From: Gemmatimonadota bacterium | GTDB taxonomy: Bacteria; Gemmatimonadota; Gemmatimonadetes; Longimicrobiales; Gaopeijiaceae | Reading direction: 5' to 3' | NCBI GenBank assembly: GCA_003248075.1 | Contig: QJYK01000267.1 | Coordinates: 1 to 46,430, forward strand | Length of the DNA stretch: 46,430 nucleotides | In this document: piece after piece, positions 26,963 through 34,835 of the stretch | Layout of the letters: each line of letters starts with the position of its first letter | Position numbering within the stretch: the stretch's first letter is position 1 | Program-made: the position numbers and the translations under genes | Notes under the pieces: generated by a model | What the model was told of the DNA's origin: nothing | The model's database searches: none | Seen by the model: only the letters and a program-made list of their open reading frames with translations

Positions 26963-27576
26963 TGTTCAGCGGCATCATCGAGGGGACCGGTCGCGTCGTC
27001 GAGGTCACCGAGCGCGAGACCACACGCCGGGTGAGGATCGAGGCGACGGGGTTCGGCGGGGAGCTCTCGCCCGGCGACTCGGTCGCCGTGGACGGGGCAT
27101 GCCTGACCGTCACCGATCGCGAGGAGCGGACCTTCTCGGTCGACGTGATCGGAACGACGCTCGAGCGCACCATTGCCGGAACGTACCGGTCGGGCACCCG
27201 GGTAAACCTGGAGCGGGCCATGAAGCTCGGCGCGCGCCTGGATGGCCATCTCGTTCAGGGACATGTGGATGGCATCGGGCATCTTAAGCAGATTGTCAAA
27301 GAAGGAGAGTTCTGGCTGATGGATTTCGCGGTTCCTGCCGCGGTGGCCGCCGGCACGATCCGCCACGGATCGATCGCCTTGAACGGGGTCAGCCTGACCG
27401 TGAGCGAGCTCGCCGAGCCGGACTTCGTCCGGGTCGGCATCATCCCGTACACGTGGGAGCACACCAACCTGGGTGGGCTCGGACCGGGGGATCCGGTTAA
27501 CGTGGAGGGCGATCTGATCGGCAAGTACGTCGCCCGGATCCTGGCCGCCCGTGAGCGCGGGGAGACTGAAGCATGA
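26962..27576 (+). CDS. ribE: riboflavin synthase alpha chain
   Basis: This enzyme dismutates two 6,7-dimethyl-8-ribityllumazine molecules to riboflavin. The 204-residue chain shows the two lumazine-binding repeats: the first begins [15 protein letters not shown], and the second begins after [14 protein letters not shown]. Both have the [11 protein letters not shown] / [11 protein letters not shown] core. Length is typical. ATG 26962 shares a base with the ribD stop; the stop forms ATGA with ribBA. Confidence 0.96.
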   Translation: MFSGIIEGTGRVVEVTERETTRRVRIEATGFGGELSPGDSVAVDGACLTVTDREERTFSVDVIGTTLERTIAGTYRSGTRVNLERAMKLGARLDGHLVQGHVDGIGHLKQIVKEGEFWLMDFAVPAAVAAGTIRHGSIALNGVSLTVSELAEPDFVRVGIIPYTWEHTNLGGLGPGDPVNVEGDLIGKYVARILAARERGETEA

Positions 27577-28781
27577 CAGCCATGTCGCTGGACCGCGTCG
27601 ATGCGGCCATCGAGGACATTCGGCAAGGGCGTATGGTCATCGTGGCCGACGATGAGGACCGGGAGAACGAAGGCGATCTGGTGATGGCCGCGGCCTGCGT
27701 CACCTCGGACCACGTGAACTTCATGACGAAGCACGGTCGTGGGCTCATCTGCGTAGCGCTGACCAACGAGCGGGCCGACGAGCTCCAGCTCCCCCTTATG
27801 ACCGAAGCGAACACCGATCCCCAGGGGACGGCGTTCACGGTCTCGGTCGACGCGCATCGCCGCTTCGGGGTCACGACAGGGATCAGCGCCCACGACCGGG
27901 CCAAGACGATCGAGGTGTTGGTCGACCCGTCGACCAAGCCGGGGGATCTGCGCCGGCCAGGACACATCTTCCCTCTGCGGGCCAAGCCCGGGGGCGTGCT
28001 GCGACGGGTCGGCCAGACCGAGGCCGCGGTGGACCTCGCGCGTCTCGCGGGATTCGAACCGGTGGGCGTGATCTGCGAGATCCTCAGCTCGGACGGCACC
28101 ATGGCGCGCAGGCCGGAGCTCGAGACGTTCGCGAAGGCGCACGAGCTACGCTTCATCACGGTGGCCCAGCTGGTGGCGTACCGGCTGACGCGCACGAGGC
28201 TCGTGCAGAGGATCGCCGAGGTGGGCATGCCTACGCGGTTGGGCGAGTTCCGGGTCATCGGCTACGAGAGCATCCTGGACGGACGGGAGCACCTGGCCCT
28301 CGTCAAGGGAGACGTGCGGGGCAAGGCGAACGTCCTGGTGCGGATGCACTCCGAATGCATGACGGGCGACGTGTTTGGGTCGCTTCGCTGCGACTGCGGG
28401 GAGCAGCTCGCTGCCGCGATGCGACAGATCGAGGAGGAGGGGCTCGGTGCCATCGTGTACCTTCGTCAGGAGGGGAGGGGCATCGGGCTCGGGAACAAGC
28501 TCAGGGCCTACCAGCTCCAGGACGAAGGGATGGACACCGTTGAGGCGAACGAGCGACTCGGCTTCAAGCCGGACCTCCGAGACTACGGGATCGGGGCCCA
28601 GATCCTCCTGGACCTCGGCCTCACTTCCATCCGGCTCCTGACCAACAATCCTCGGAAGATCGTCGGCCTGGACGGATACGACATCGAGATTACCGGACGC
28701 GAAGCGTTGCGGATCGAGCCCGGCGAGCACAATCAGCGCTACCTGGACACGAAGCGCTCGAAGCTCGGACACATGTTGTGA
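27573..28781 (+). CDS. ribBA: bifunctional DHBP synthase / GTP cyclohydrolase II
   Basis: RibBA makes both precursors of the riboflavin ring. The DHBP synthase half (about 1-200) has [30 protein letters not shown] and [11 protein letters not shown], but the usual GHTEA motif reads GQTEA, with Gln148 where a metal-ligand His is normal. The cyclohydrolase II half (about 205-400) is canonical: zinc cysteines in [15 protein letters not shown] with an earlier Cys in [16 protein letters not shown], and the GTP-binding [11 protein letters not shown]. At 402 residues it is full length. Start and stop overlap ribE and ribH. Confidence 0.95.
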   Translation: MTAMSLDRVDAAIEDIRQGRMVIVADDEDRENEGDLVMAAACVTSDHVNFMTKHGRGLICVALTNERADELQLPLMTEANTDPQGTAFTVSVDAHRRFGVTTGISAHDRAKTIEVLVDPSTKPGDLRRPGHIFPLRAKPGGVLRRVGQTEAAVDLARLAGFEPVGVICEILSSDGTMARRPELETFAKAHELRFITVAQLVAYRLTRTRLVQRIAEVGMPTRLGEFRVIGYESILDGREHLALVKGDVRGKANVLVRMHSECMTGDVFGSLRCDCGEQLAAAMRQIEEEGLGAIVYLRQEGRGIGLGNKLRAYQLQDEGMDTVEANERLGFKPDLRDYGIGAQILLDLGLTSIRLLTNNPRKIVGLDGYDIEITGREALRIEPGEHNQRYLDTKRSKLGHML

Positions 28782-29269
28782 GCTCGGAGGGCAGCCCGGC
28801 GGCCGCGCGCCGAGGAGCGGTGGACGCGTCGGGGGTCCGGGTCGCGGTGGTCGTGGCGCGCTTCAACGCCGACGTGACGGACCGACTCCTCGAGGGCGCG
28901 TTGGCGTGTCTGTCGGAGCATGGCGGAGCCGCCGCCGACCGTGACGTGTTCCACGTCCCGGGAGCCTGGGAGCTGCCCCAGGCCGTCTCGTGGATCGTCC
29001 AGCGCGGGCAGCACGACGCGGTGGTCACGCTCGGATGCGTGATACGGGGCGATACCCCCCATTTCGACTATGTCTGCGCCCGTGCCAACGACGGGCTCGG
29101 GCGAATCGCGTCGCGAGCCCGGGTACCGGTGGTCTTCGGGGTGCTCACGACGGACACCCGTGAGCAGGCCCTGGCGCGGGCCGCGGTCGGTCCCACCAAC
29201 AAGGGCTACGAGGTGACGCTGGCGGCACTGGACATGGTGAGGCTCGCCCGCGACCTGGAGGGACGTTGA
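28778..29269 (+). CDS. ribH: 6,7-dimethyl-8-ribityllumazine synthase
   Basis: Lumazine synthase condenses the pyrimidinedione with DHBP. The 163 residues include the N-terminal [54 protein letters not shown] with the catalytic His, and [18 protein letters not shown]. The family assembles into pentamers or icosahedral capsids. The GTG start overlaps the ribBA stop and the N-terminus is about 15 residues longer than usual. Its TGA overlaps nusB as TTGA, repeating the common ribH-nusB linkage. Confidence 0.96.
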   Translation: MSSEGSPAAARRGAVDASGVRVAVVVARFNADVTDRLLEGALACLSEHGGAAADRDVFHVPGAWELPQAVSWIVQRGQHDAVVTLGCVIRGDTPHFDYVCARANDGLGRIASRARVPVVFGVLTTDTREQALARAAVGPTNKGYEVTLAALDMVRLARDLEGR

Positions 29270-29721
29270 CCGAGGGTCGGTCGCTGGGCAGGACGGAGCG
29301 GATCCACCGCACGCGGGCGCGCGCCTGGGTGCTTCAGATCCAGTACCGCTGGGACGTGTCCGGACGGCAGGGGACGCTCACCGATGCCCTCGCCGACACG
29401 CTCCGGACGCGCCGGATCGCTCCACCGCGGGTGCCGTACGTGCGCACGCTGCTGCGAGCCCTGGACGAGCATCTGCCGCGCGTCGACGGGGAGCTCCAGG
29501 GGGCCCTGGAGAACTGGCGTCTGGATCGGCTGTCGACGGTCGACCGGGCGGTACTCAGACAGGCGTGCGCGGAGATGCTCTTCCTTGAGGACGTCCCACC
29601 CAAGGTCTCCATCCAGGAGGCGATCCGCCTCGCCGAGCAGTACGGGGGGCCGGAGTCGCCCCGGTTCGTCAACGGCGTCCTGGATGCCCTCTTCAAGGGG
29701 CTCGCCGAGGCCGGCGTGTGA
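29266..29721 (+). CDS. nusB: transcription antitermination factor NusB
   Basis: NusB binds boxA RNA with NusE (S10) in antitermination of rRNA operons. The 151-residue all-helical protein has RTRARAWVLQIQYRWDV near the N-terminus and the diagnostic LSTVDRAVLRQACAEMLF followed by VSIQEAIRLAEQYGG and RFVNGVLDAL. The TTG start overlaps the ribH stop; another start is not available without losing the first helix. The stop overlaps the glycosyltransferase GTG. Confidence 0.94.
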   Translation: MTEGRSLGRTERIHRTRARAWVLQIQYRWDVSGRQGTLTDALADTLRTRRIAPPRVPYVRTLLRALDEHLPRVDGELQGALENWRLDRLSTVDRAVLRQACAEMLFLEDVPPKVSIQEAIRLAEQYGGPESPRFVNGVLDALFKGLAEAGV

Positions 29722-30863
29722 CGGGGGTGGCGGTCGACGACGGGAAGCGTGCCCTGAGGGTCCTGGTGGTCAACTGGCAGGACAAGGACAACCCCCGCTC
29801 GGGCGGGGCTGAGATCCACCTCCACGAGGTGTTCGGGGGCCTGGCCGGAAGAGGTCACGAGGTCACGCTGCTCGTGTCGGGCTGGGCCGGCGCGGAGCCC
29901 GACGCCACTCTGGACGGGATGGAGGTCCACCGGACCGGCGGACGCCACACGTTCTCCCTGGCGGCGCCGCGCTATTACCGGACGAGGCTCGCTACCCGCA
30001 CGTTCGACGTCGTGGTGGAGGACCTCAACAAGGTGCCGGTGTTCACCCCCTGCTGGGGAGACACGCCGGTCCTGCTCCTCGTCCACCATCTCTTCGGTGG
30101 TACCGCATTCGAGCAGGCTTCGCTTCCGGTCGCTACCGCGACCTGGATCCTGGAGCGCACCGTACCCAGGGCCTACCGCGGCCGACCGGTGGTCGCGGTG
30201 TCCCGAAGCACGCGGCTGGATCTCGTGGCGAGGGGCATGGACCCCGAGCGCATCGAGGTCATCCCGAACGGAATCGACCTCGACGCGTTCACGCCCGCTC
30301 CCGACGGGCGACGCTTCGACAGGCCCACGCTCCTGTATCTGGGACGGCTCGAGCGGTACAAGCGAGTCGATCTGATCCTCCAGGCCGCCGCGCGGCTGTC
30401 GGCTCAGGGGTGCGACCTCCGGGTCGTCATCGCCGGACGCGGAAGCCAGGAGGCCGCCTTGCGCTCGCTCAGCACCGAGTTGGGGATGAGCGCACGCGTC
30501 GACTTCCGTGGTCATGTATCGGACGAGGAGCGCCTCGAGCTCTTCCGGCGGAGCTGGGTCCACCTCCTCACGTCTCCCAACGAAGGCTGGGGCATCGCGA
30601 ACGTGGAAGCGGCGGCGTGCGGGACGCCGACCGTTGCGAGCGACTCGCCCGGGCTCAGGGAGTCCGTGCTCGAAGACGTGAGCGGCTTCCTCGTGCCCCA
30701 CGGTGACGTGGTGGCCCTTGCGGAGCGCGCCGGCTCCATTCTCCGCGACGAGGCGCTCAGGGAGCGCCTGGCAAAGGGAGCAAGGCGATTCGCTGAAGGG
30801 TATTCCTGGGAGTCCTCCGTCCTCGCGATGGAGAGGGCTTTGACCCGCGCGGCGAGGTGGTGA
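29718..30863 (+). CDS. GT4-family glycosyltransferase
   Basis: This 381-residue GT-B enzyme transfers a sugar from a nucleotide donor to an unknown acceptor, probably at the cytoplasmic face of the membrane. The N-terminal acceptor domain contains SGGAEIHLHEVFGGLAGRGH. The donor domain shows VIPNGIDLDAFTP, LLYLGRLERYKRVDLILQAA and the E-x7-E signature in EGWGIANVEAAACGTP. It is coupled to nusB by a GTGA overlap but no other polysaccharide gene is near, so the product cannot be named. Confidence 0.88.
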   Translation: MTGVAVDDGKRALRVLVVNWQDKDNPRSGGAEIHLHEVFGGLAGRGHEVTLLVSGWAGAEPDATLDGMEVHRTGGRHTFSLAAPRYYRTRLATRTFDVVVEDLNKVPVFTPCWGDTPVLLLVHHLFGGTAFEQASLPVATATWILERTVPRAYRGRPVVAVSRSTRLDLVARGMDPERIEVIPNGIDLDAFTPAPDGRRFDRPTLLYLGRLERYKRVDLILQAAARLSAQGCDLRVVIAGRGSQEAALRSLSTELGMSARVDFRGHVSDEERLELFRRSWVHLLTSPNEGWGIANVEAAACGTPTVASDSPGLRESVLEDVSGFLVPHGDVVALAERAGSILRDEALRERLAKGARRFAEGYSWESSVLAMERALTRAARW

Positions 30864-30920
30864 CTCGGTGCCGCCGGAGGTAGTTTCAAGATTCACGCAC
30901 CGTCGACTGGGGAGGTCGAG
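30864..30920 (+). promoter_or_regulatory. candidate promoter upstream of hpf/PTS operon
   Basis: This 57-bp gap follows a gene that ends the riboflavin-nusB-GT run. TAGTTTCA at 30881-30888 resembles the TAnnTT -10 elements seen upstream of other operons here. No clear -35 is present. GGGGAGG near 30910 is a usable ribosome binding site for the TTG start at 30921. Confidence 0.3.
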
Positions 30921-31247
30921 TTGAGAGTACAGATCGCGGCACGCCACTGCGATATTCCCGATTCCGTGCGGACCCGTGCGGAGGAGCAGGTGCTACGCCT
31001 GGCGAAGTACGATCCCAGAGTCTCCACCGCAGACGTCGTGTTCGAGGAGGAGAGGGTGGTGCGAAGGGTCGAGGTGGTTCTCGGGGTCCACGGCGGTGAG
31101 CCGATCATCGCGCGCGGCGAGGACGCCGAGTTCCTCACGGCGCTGGACAAGGTGATCCAACGCCTTGCCCGCAGGCTGAAACGGCAGCGCGACCGCAAGA
31201 CCAACCACAAGGCCCCGCCCCTCTCCGACGGGGTCGTGGGCGACTGA
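30921..31247 (+). CDS. hpf: ribosome hibernation promoting factor
   Basis: This protein binds the 30S decoding centre and inactivates ribosomes during starvation. The 108 residues form the S30AE domain, from MRVQIAARHCDIPDSVRTRAEEQ to FLTALDKVIQRLARRLKRQRDR. It is the short type without the C-terminal dimerisation domain of long HPFs. The TTG start has a fair Shine-Dalgarno (GGGGAGG). Its place directly before hprK and the PTS genes matches the hpf-PTS neighbourhoods of several diderm groups, where it is usually tied to rpoN; rpoN is not present here. Confidence 0.92.
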   Translation: MRVQIAARHCDIPDSVRTRAEEQVLRLAKYDPRVSTADVVFEEERVVRRVEVVLGVHGGEPIIARGEDAEFLTALDKVIQRLARRLKRQRDRKTNHKAPPLSDGVVGD

Positions 31248-31254
31248 TAGGCGC

Positions 31255-32250
31255 GTGACACCCCCGTTCGACGCGATCACCGAGGCCAAGCCGAGGAGCA
31301 TCAGCGTCCAGGAGATCGTCGACGCCAAGTCGGAGACGCTGGCCCTCAGGCTTCTCACGCCCGAGGTGGAGCTCGACCGGCAGGCCTCGGATCCGGACGT
31401 CTCGAGTCCCGGGCTGGCGCTCGCGGGCTACATGGCCAGGGTACCATCGGGCAGGATGTGGGTCTTCGGCGAGACCGAGATGACCTTCCTGGCCACGCTC
31501 TCCGAGGAGACCGCCTCGGAGCGGCTCGCGCGACTCTGCTCCTTCGCGGTCCCGGCGCTCTTCGTGAGCAAGGGACAGACTGTGCCCGCGTGGTTCCTGA
31601 AGGTCTGCGCTTCCGCGGGCGTGCCGGTGCTCCTGAGCGGTCGCACCACCAAGGACGTCTATCAGCGCTTGAAGCCGTTCCTCGAGTCGGCGCTGGCGCC
31701 CCAGACGAACCTCCACGGCTCGCTGGCCGATGTGTACGGGGTGGGTCTCCTGTTCGTGGGCGAGTCCGGCGTCGGAAAGAGCGAGTGCGTCCTGGACCTG
31801 GTCGAGCGCGGGCACCGGCTGGTCGCCGACGACTTGGTCGTGGTGTCACGGCGTGGCAACGACGTGCTCATCGGACGCGGGCACGAGCTGCAGCGGCATC
31901 ACATGGAGATCCGCGGCATCGGTATCATCGACATCCCGACCCTCTTCGGCGTCCGGGCGTTCCGTCAGCAGAAGCGCGTCGAGGTCGTCGTACACCTCGA
32001 GCTCTGGGACCAGGAGCGTTCCTACTCGCGCACGGGCCTCGAGGAGGACCGCGTCGAGATCCTGGGCGTCGAGCTGCCGAGGGTCACCGTGCCGCTGAAC
32101 CCCGGCAAGAACATCACGGTGATCTCGGAGGTGGTGGCCATGACCCATCTCCTCCGGTACGCGGGTGTCCACTCCGCGGAGGTGTTCAACAACCGCATCC
32201 GGGATCGGATGAAGCCCATCCGCGAGTACCTCGAAGAGGACTATGAGTGA
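31255..32250 (+). CDS. hprK: HPr kinase/phosphorylase
   Basis: HprK phosphorylates and dephosphorylates a regulatory serine on HPr. The 331-residue protein has an N-terminal DRTGG-like domain and a C-terminal kinase domain with the Walker A GESGVGKSE beginning at residue 169, followed by RGHRLVADDLVVV. The family signature lies at MEIRGIGIIDIPTLFGVRAF, with KRVEVVVHLELWD after it. It ends EVFNNRIRDRMKPI, also typical. GTG 31255 is 7 bp after hpf. It overlaps the IIA gene by 8 bp. The downstream HPr has the matching target serine. Confidence 0.95.
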   Translation: MTPPFDAITEAKPRSISVQEIVDAKSETLALRLLTPEVELDRQASDPDVSSPGLALAGYMARVPSGRMWVFGETEMTFLATLSEETASERLARLCSFAVPALFVSKGQTVPAWFLKVCASAGVPVLLSGRTTKDVYQRLKPFLESALAPQTNLHGSLADVYGVGLLFVGESGVGKSECVLDLVERGHRLVADDLVVVSRRGNDVLIGRGHELQRHHMEIRGIGIIDIPTLFGVRAFRQQKRVEVVVHLELWDQERSYSRTGLEEDRVEILGVELPRVTVPLNPGKNITVISEVVAMTHLLRYAGVHSAEVFNNRIRDRMKPIREYLEEDYE

Positions 32251-32638
32251 GGTGGCCGGTGCCCGGGGTATCGTGGTTGCGCACGGCGTCATGGCGCGCG
32301 GCCTGGTGGACGCGGTCCGTCGCATCGCGGGCGAGGCCGCCGACGCACTCGATGCCGTGTCGAACGACGGTCTCGGGCCGCGCGAGCTCGCGGCCGCGGT
32401 CGAGGCCGCCGCCGGTGCGGGGCCGGTCATCGTCTTCTCCGACCTCGTCGCCGGGAGCTGCGCGCTGGCCGCGTTCGCTTCGTGCAGGGAGTCCGCCGAT
32501 CGGGCGGTGGTCTGCGGGGTGAATCTCCCCATCCTGCTCGACTTCGTCTTTCACCGGGACATGCCGCTGGAGGAGCTGGTGGCGCGGCTGGTGGACAAGG
32601 GCCGCCAGGCGATCCTCCCCCTCCCGGTGCGTCGCTGA
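32243..32638 (+). CDS. PTS mannose-family EIIA
   Basis: This 131-residue EIIA(Man)-type protein accepts phosphate from HPr, most likely on His14 in GIVVAHGVMARGLVDAV. A second family element, VIVFSDLVAGSCALAA, corresponds to the loop usually read as DLxGGSP; here SP is replaced by SC. Family members are cytoplasmic dimers. It precedes the IIB gene by 4 bp. With hprK upstream and HPr downstream it could also act as a regulatory phosphocarrier. Start ATG 32243 overlaps hprK. Confidence 0.88.
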   Translation: MSEVAGARGIVVAHGVMARGLVDAVRRIAGEAADALDAVSNDGLGPRELAAAVEAAAGAGPVIVFSDLVAGSCALAAFASCRESADRAVVCGVNLPILLDFVFHRDMPLEELVARLVDKGRQAILPLPVRR

Positions 32639-32642
32639 CCCC

Positions 32643-33122
32643 GTGCCACTGGTGCTCCTGCGCGTCGATGAGCGTTTGATCCACGGCCAGGTCGTCCTCG
32701 GGTGGGGAAGCGCGCTCCGGCCGGACCGCTACATCGTGGTCGACGACCAACTCGCCGAGAGCGGCTGGGAACAGGACTTGTACCGGCTGGGGGCGGGCGA
32801 CGGCGACACCTTTTTCGTCGGCGTGGCCGAGGCCAGGGAGCGTTTCCCCGAGTGGCGCGCGGGCGCGGAGCGCTCCATCCTACTCACCCGGGACGTGGGG
32901 ACGATGCTGGCGCTCGCGCGGGGCGGGCTGCTTGCAGGGGAGTCGGTCAACCTCGGCGGGCTGCACCATCGACCGGATCGGAAGCAGGTCCTGACCTACC
33001 TCAACCTCTCCGACGAGGAGATGCACCAGCTCGCGTCATTGGATGCCGAGGGCGTCGCTGTCTCGGCTCGGGATCTACCCGACGCCGCACGAGTGACACT
33101 CCGGTCTCTTCTCGGATCGTAA
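32643..33122 (+). CDS. PTS mannose/sorbose-family EIIB
   Basis: EIIB passes phosphate from EIIA to the sugar bound in IIC/IID. The 159-residue chain has the active-site motif LRVDERLIHGQVVLGWG with phospho-accepting His14, and the family stretch GGLLAGESVNLGGLHHRP. It is normal length. The GTG start has no obvious Shine-Dalgarno, which points to coupling with EIIA. The stop TAA abuts the EIIC ATG directly. Confidence 0.93.
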   Translation: MPLVLLRVDERLIHGQVVLGWGSALRPDRYIVVDDQLAESGWEQDLYRLGAGDGDTFFVGVAEARERFPEWRAGAERSILLTRDVGTMLALARGGLLAGESVNLGGLHHRPDRKQVLTYLNLSDEEMHQLASLDAEGVAVSARDLPDAARVTLRSLLGS

Positions 33123-33779
33123 ATGGAACTCTTGCTCGTGGCCGCCATCGGGGGCGCGCTTGCGCTGGACGCGACGTCCGCCGGCCAGTTCATGGTATCG
33201 CGGCCGTTGGTCGCGGGCGCGCTCACGGGCTGGGTCCTCGGGGACCCCGCGCAGGGGCTCCTGATCGGCGCCGTCCTCGAGCTCTATCTGCTGGTGTCCT
33301 TCCCGTCAGGCGGCTCACGCTTTCCCGAGGGGCCCACGGCCACCGTCGTGGCAGTGGCCACGGCGGGCGCGATGGCGGGGCCCGGCTCGGTCCCGACCGG
33401 CGTGGCCATGGGGCTCGTCCTGGGGCATGTGGGCGGCATGAGCATCTCGCTGCTCCGCCGACTCAATGGCCGATTCGTCCCGGATGCTCCGGGAGCGTCC
33501 CCACGTCGCCTCGTGGCATCGCACCTCCTGGCGCTGGGGCTCGACTTCGCGCGCGGGGCGGCCATCACGCTGGCCGGCGTGCTCGTCGGGCGCCTGGCCG
33601 CTCCCCACGCCGTGGCGGCATGGCCGCTCGGGGAGGGTGATTCGGCCGGTCTCCTCCTGGTGGGTGGCGCCGTTTCGGCCGGGATCATGCTGCGCAGCCT
33701 TGGCGGGTTCCGCCGTCGACGCCTGTTGTTCACGGCGGGGCTGGCGCTCGGCCTGATCGGTATTCGGCTCCTCTCGTGA
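33123..33779 (+). CDS. PTS mannose/sorbose-family EIIC
   Basis: This 218-residue polytopic membrane protein forms part of the sugar channel. The start MELLLVAAIGGALALDATSAGQFMVSRPLV and the motif GLLIGAVLELYLLVSFPSGGS are characteristic of EIIC(Man/Sor). About six hydrophobic segments are visible; it is somewhat shorter than the roughly 260 residues of E. coli ManY. Its last bases overlap the EIID GTG. Substrate specificity, expected to lie in IIC/IID, is not readable from sequence. Confidence 0.88.
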   Translation: MELLLVAAIGGALALDATSAGQFMVSRPLVAGALTGWVLGDPAQGLLIGAVLELYLLVSFPSGGSRFPEGPTATVVAVATAGAMAGPGSVPTGVAMGLVLGHVGGMSISLLRRLNGRFVPDAPGASPRRLVASHLLALGLDFARGAAITLAGVLVGRLAAPHAVAAWPLGEGDSAGLLLVGGAVSAGIMLRSLGGFRRRRLLFTAGLALGLIGIRLLS

Positions 33780-34525
33780 GCAGGGTACCCCGCGGTGCGC
33801 TCTGGTCCTCGTTCGCCCGGTCCTTCCTGATCCAGGGGTCGTGGAACTACCGGACCATGCAGGGGTCGGGGTTCGCGTTCGCCCTCCTACCGGCGCTGCG
33901 AAGCATCTTCCGCGGGCGTCCCGGCGAGCTCGACGCCTCGGTCGCGCGACACGCAGAGCATTTCAACGCGCACCCCTACCTCAGCAACCTCGCGCTCGGA
34001 GCCGTGGTCCGTCTCGAAGCGGACGGCGAAGACGGAGACGATGTGCGTCGCTTCAAGACCGCGGTACGTGGGCCGCTGGGAGGGCTGGGTGACTCGCTCG
34101 TCTGGGCGTCCTGGCTGCCCGCGGTGTCCCTTGCCGCCCTGGCGCTCTACTGGCTCGGCGCACCAGGCTGGCTGGCGGTGGCCACGTTCGTCGTCGTCTA
34201 CAACGTGGGGCACGTGGGCCTGCGGGCGTGGGGGTTCCGTACGGGGCTGGCCGAGGGGCGGTGGGTGGGCCGCTCGCTGGGGAGAGCAGCGCTGGGCAAG
34301 TGGACCGAGCGGGTCCGTAGCGCCGCCGCGCTCCTGCTCGGCGTGCTGGCGGGCACCGTGCTGGCCGGAACCGGCGGCCTGGCGGACGCGGGGCCCACCT
34401 GGGGGGTCCTGGGCGTGGCGGCCTTCGTGGTCGGTGATCTTGCCGGCCACCGACTCTGGCGCCCGACCGCCGTCGTGGTCGTGGTCGTGGTCGCCGTCCT
34501 CGCGACCTGGGGGTGGGCGTCATGA
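33776..34525 (+). CDS. PTS mannose/sorbose-family EIID
   Basis: This is the second membrane subunit of the mannose-family permease, 249 residues. Family marks are the N-terminal SFLIQGSWNYRTMQGSGFAF, HAEHFNAHPYLSNLALG and the GPLGGLGDSLVW loop. Hydrophobic segments follow at about 115-150 and near the C-terminus, which ends in a valine-rich helix. GTG 33776 overlaps EIIC; the TGA overlaps the HPr start. EIIC and EIID occur together only in this PTS family, so the assignment is firm even though sugar identity is open. Confidence 0.92.
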   Translation: MSRVPRGALWSSFARSFLIQGSWNYRTMQGSGFAFALLPALRSIFRGRPGELDASVARHAEHFNAHPYLSNLALGAVVRLEADGEDGDDVRRFKTAVRGPLGGLGDSLVWASWLPAVSLAALALYWLGAPGWLAVATFVVVYNVGHVGLRAWGFRTGLAEGRWVGRSLGRAALGKWTERVRSAAALLLGVLAGTVLAGTGGLADAGPTWGVLGVAAFVVGDLAGHRLWRPTAVVVVVVVAVLATWGWAS

Positions 34526-34800
34526 TGGACGGGCGCATCGAAAGGGTCGTGACGGTCGTGAATCGTGCGGGTATGCACGCCCGCCCAGCCGCCGAATTCG
34601 TGAAAACGGCCGGGCGCTATGTGGCCGACATCACGGTGGAGAAAGACGGGCTCGAGGTGAACGGCAAGAGCATCATGGGCGTGCTCATGTTGGCGGCGGA
34701 ACAGGGCAGCAACCTGCGCCTCGCCGCCCGCGGATCCGACGCTCATGCGGCACTGGAGGCGCTCGCCTCTCTGGTTGACCGGGGCTTCGAGGAGGAGTGA
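34522..34800 (+). CDS. ptsH: phosphocarrier protein HPr
   Basis: HPr relays phosphate from enzyme I to EIIA. The 92-residue chain has His19 in NRAGMHARPAAEFVKTA and the regulatory Ser50 in NGKSIMGVLMLAAEQG. The 31-residue spacing equals His15/Ser46 of Bacillus HPr, so it is a fit substrate for the HprK encoded upstream. ATG 34522 overlaps the EIID stop as ATGA; ATG 34525 is the alternative. A very short open frame bridges the gap to enzyme I. Confidence 0.96.
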   Translation: MMDGRIERVVTVVNRAGMHARPAAEFVKTAGRYVADITVEKDGLEVNGKSIMGVLMLAAEQGSNLRLAARGSDAHAALEALASLVDRGFEEE

Positions 34801-34835
34801 TGCCCGTGACGGAGGGGTCGCCGCTGTGTCCATGA
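34800..34835 (+). CDS. 11-codon frame bridging ptsH and ptsI (speculative)
   Basis: The ATG at 34800-34802 shares a base with the HPr stop (TGATG). It opens an 11-codon frame (MPVTEGSPLCP) whose TGA at 34833-34835 overlaps the ATG at 34832 of enzyme I (ATGA). It contains the GGAGGGG that can serve as the enzyme I ribosome binding site. It may keep ribosomes moving between the two genes, or be chance; no peptide function is claimed. Confidence 0.25.
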   Translation: MPVTEGSPLCP

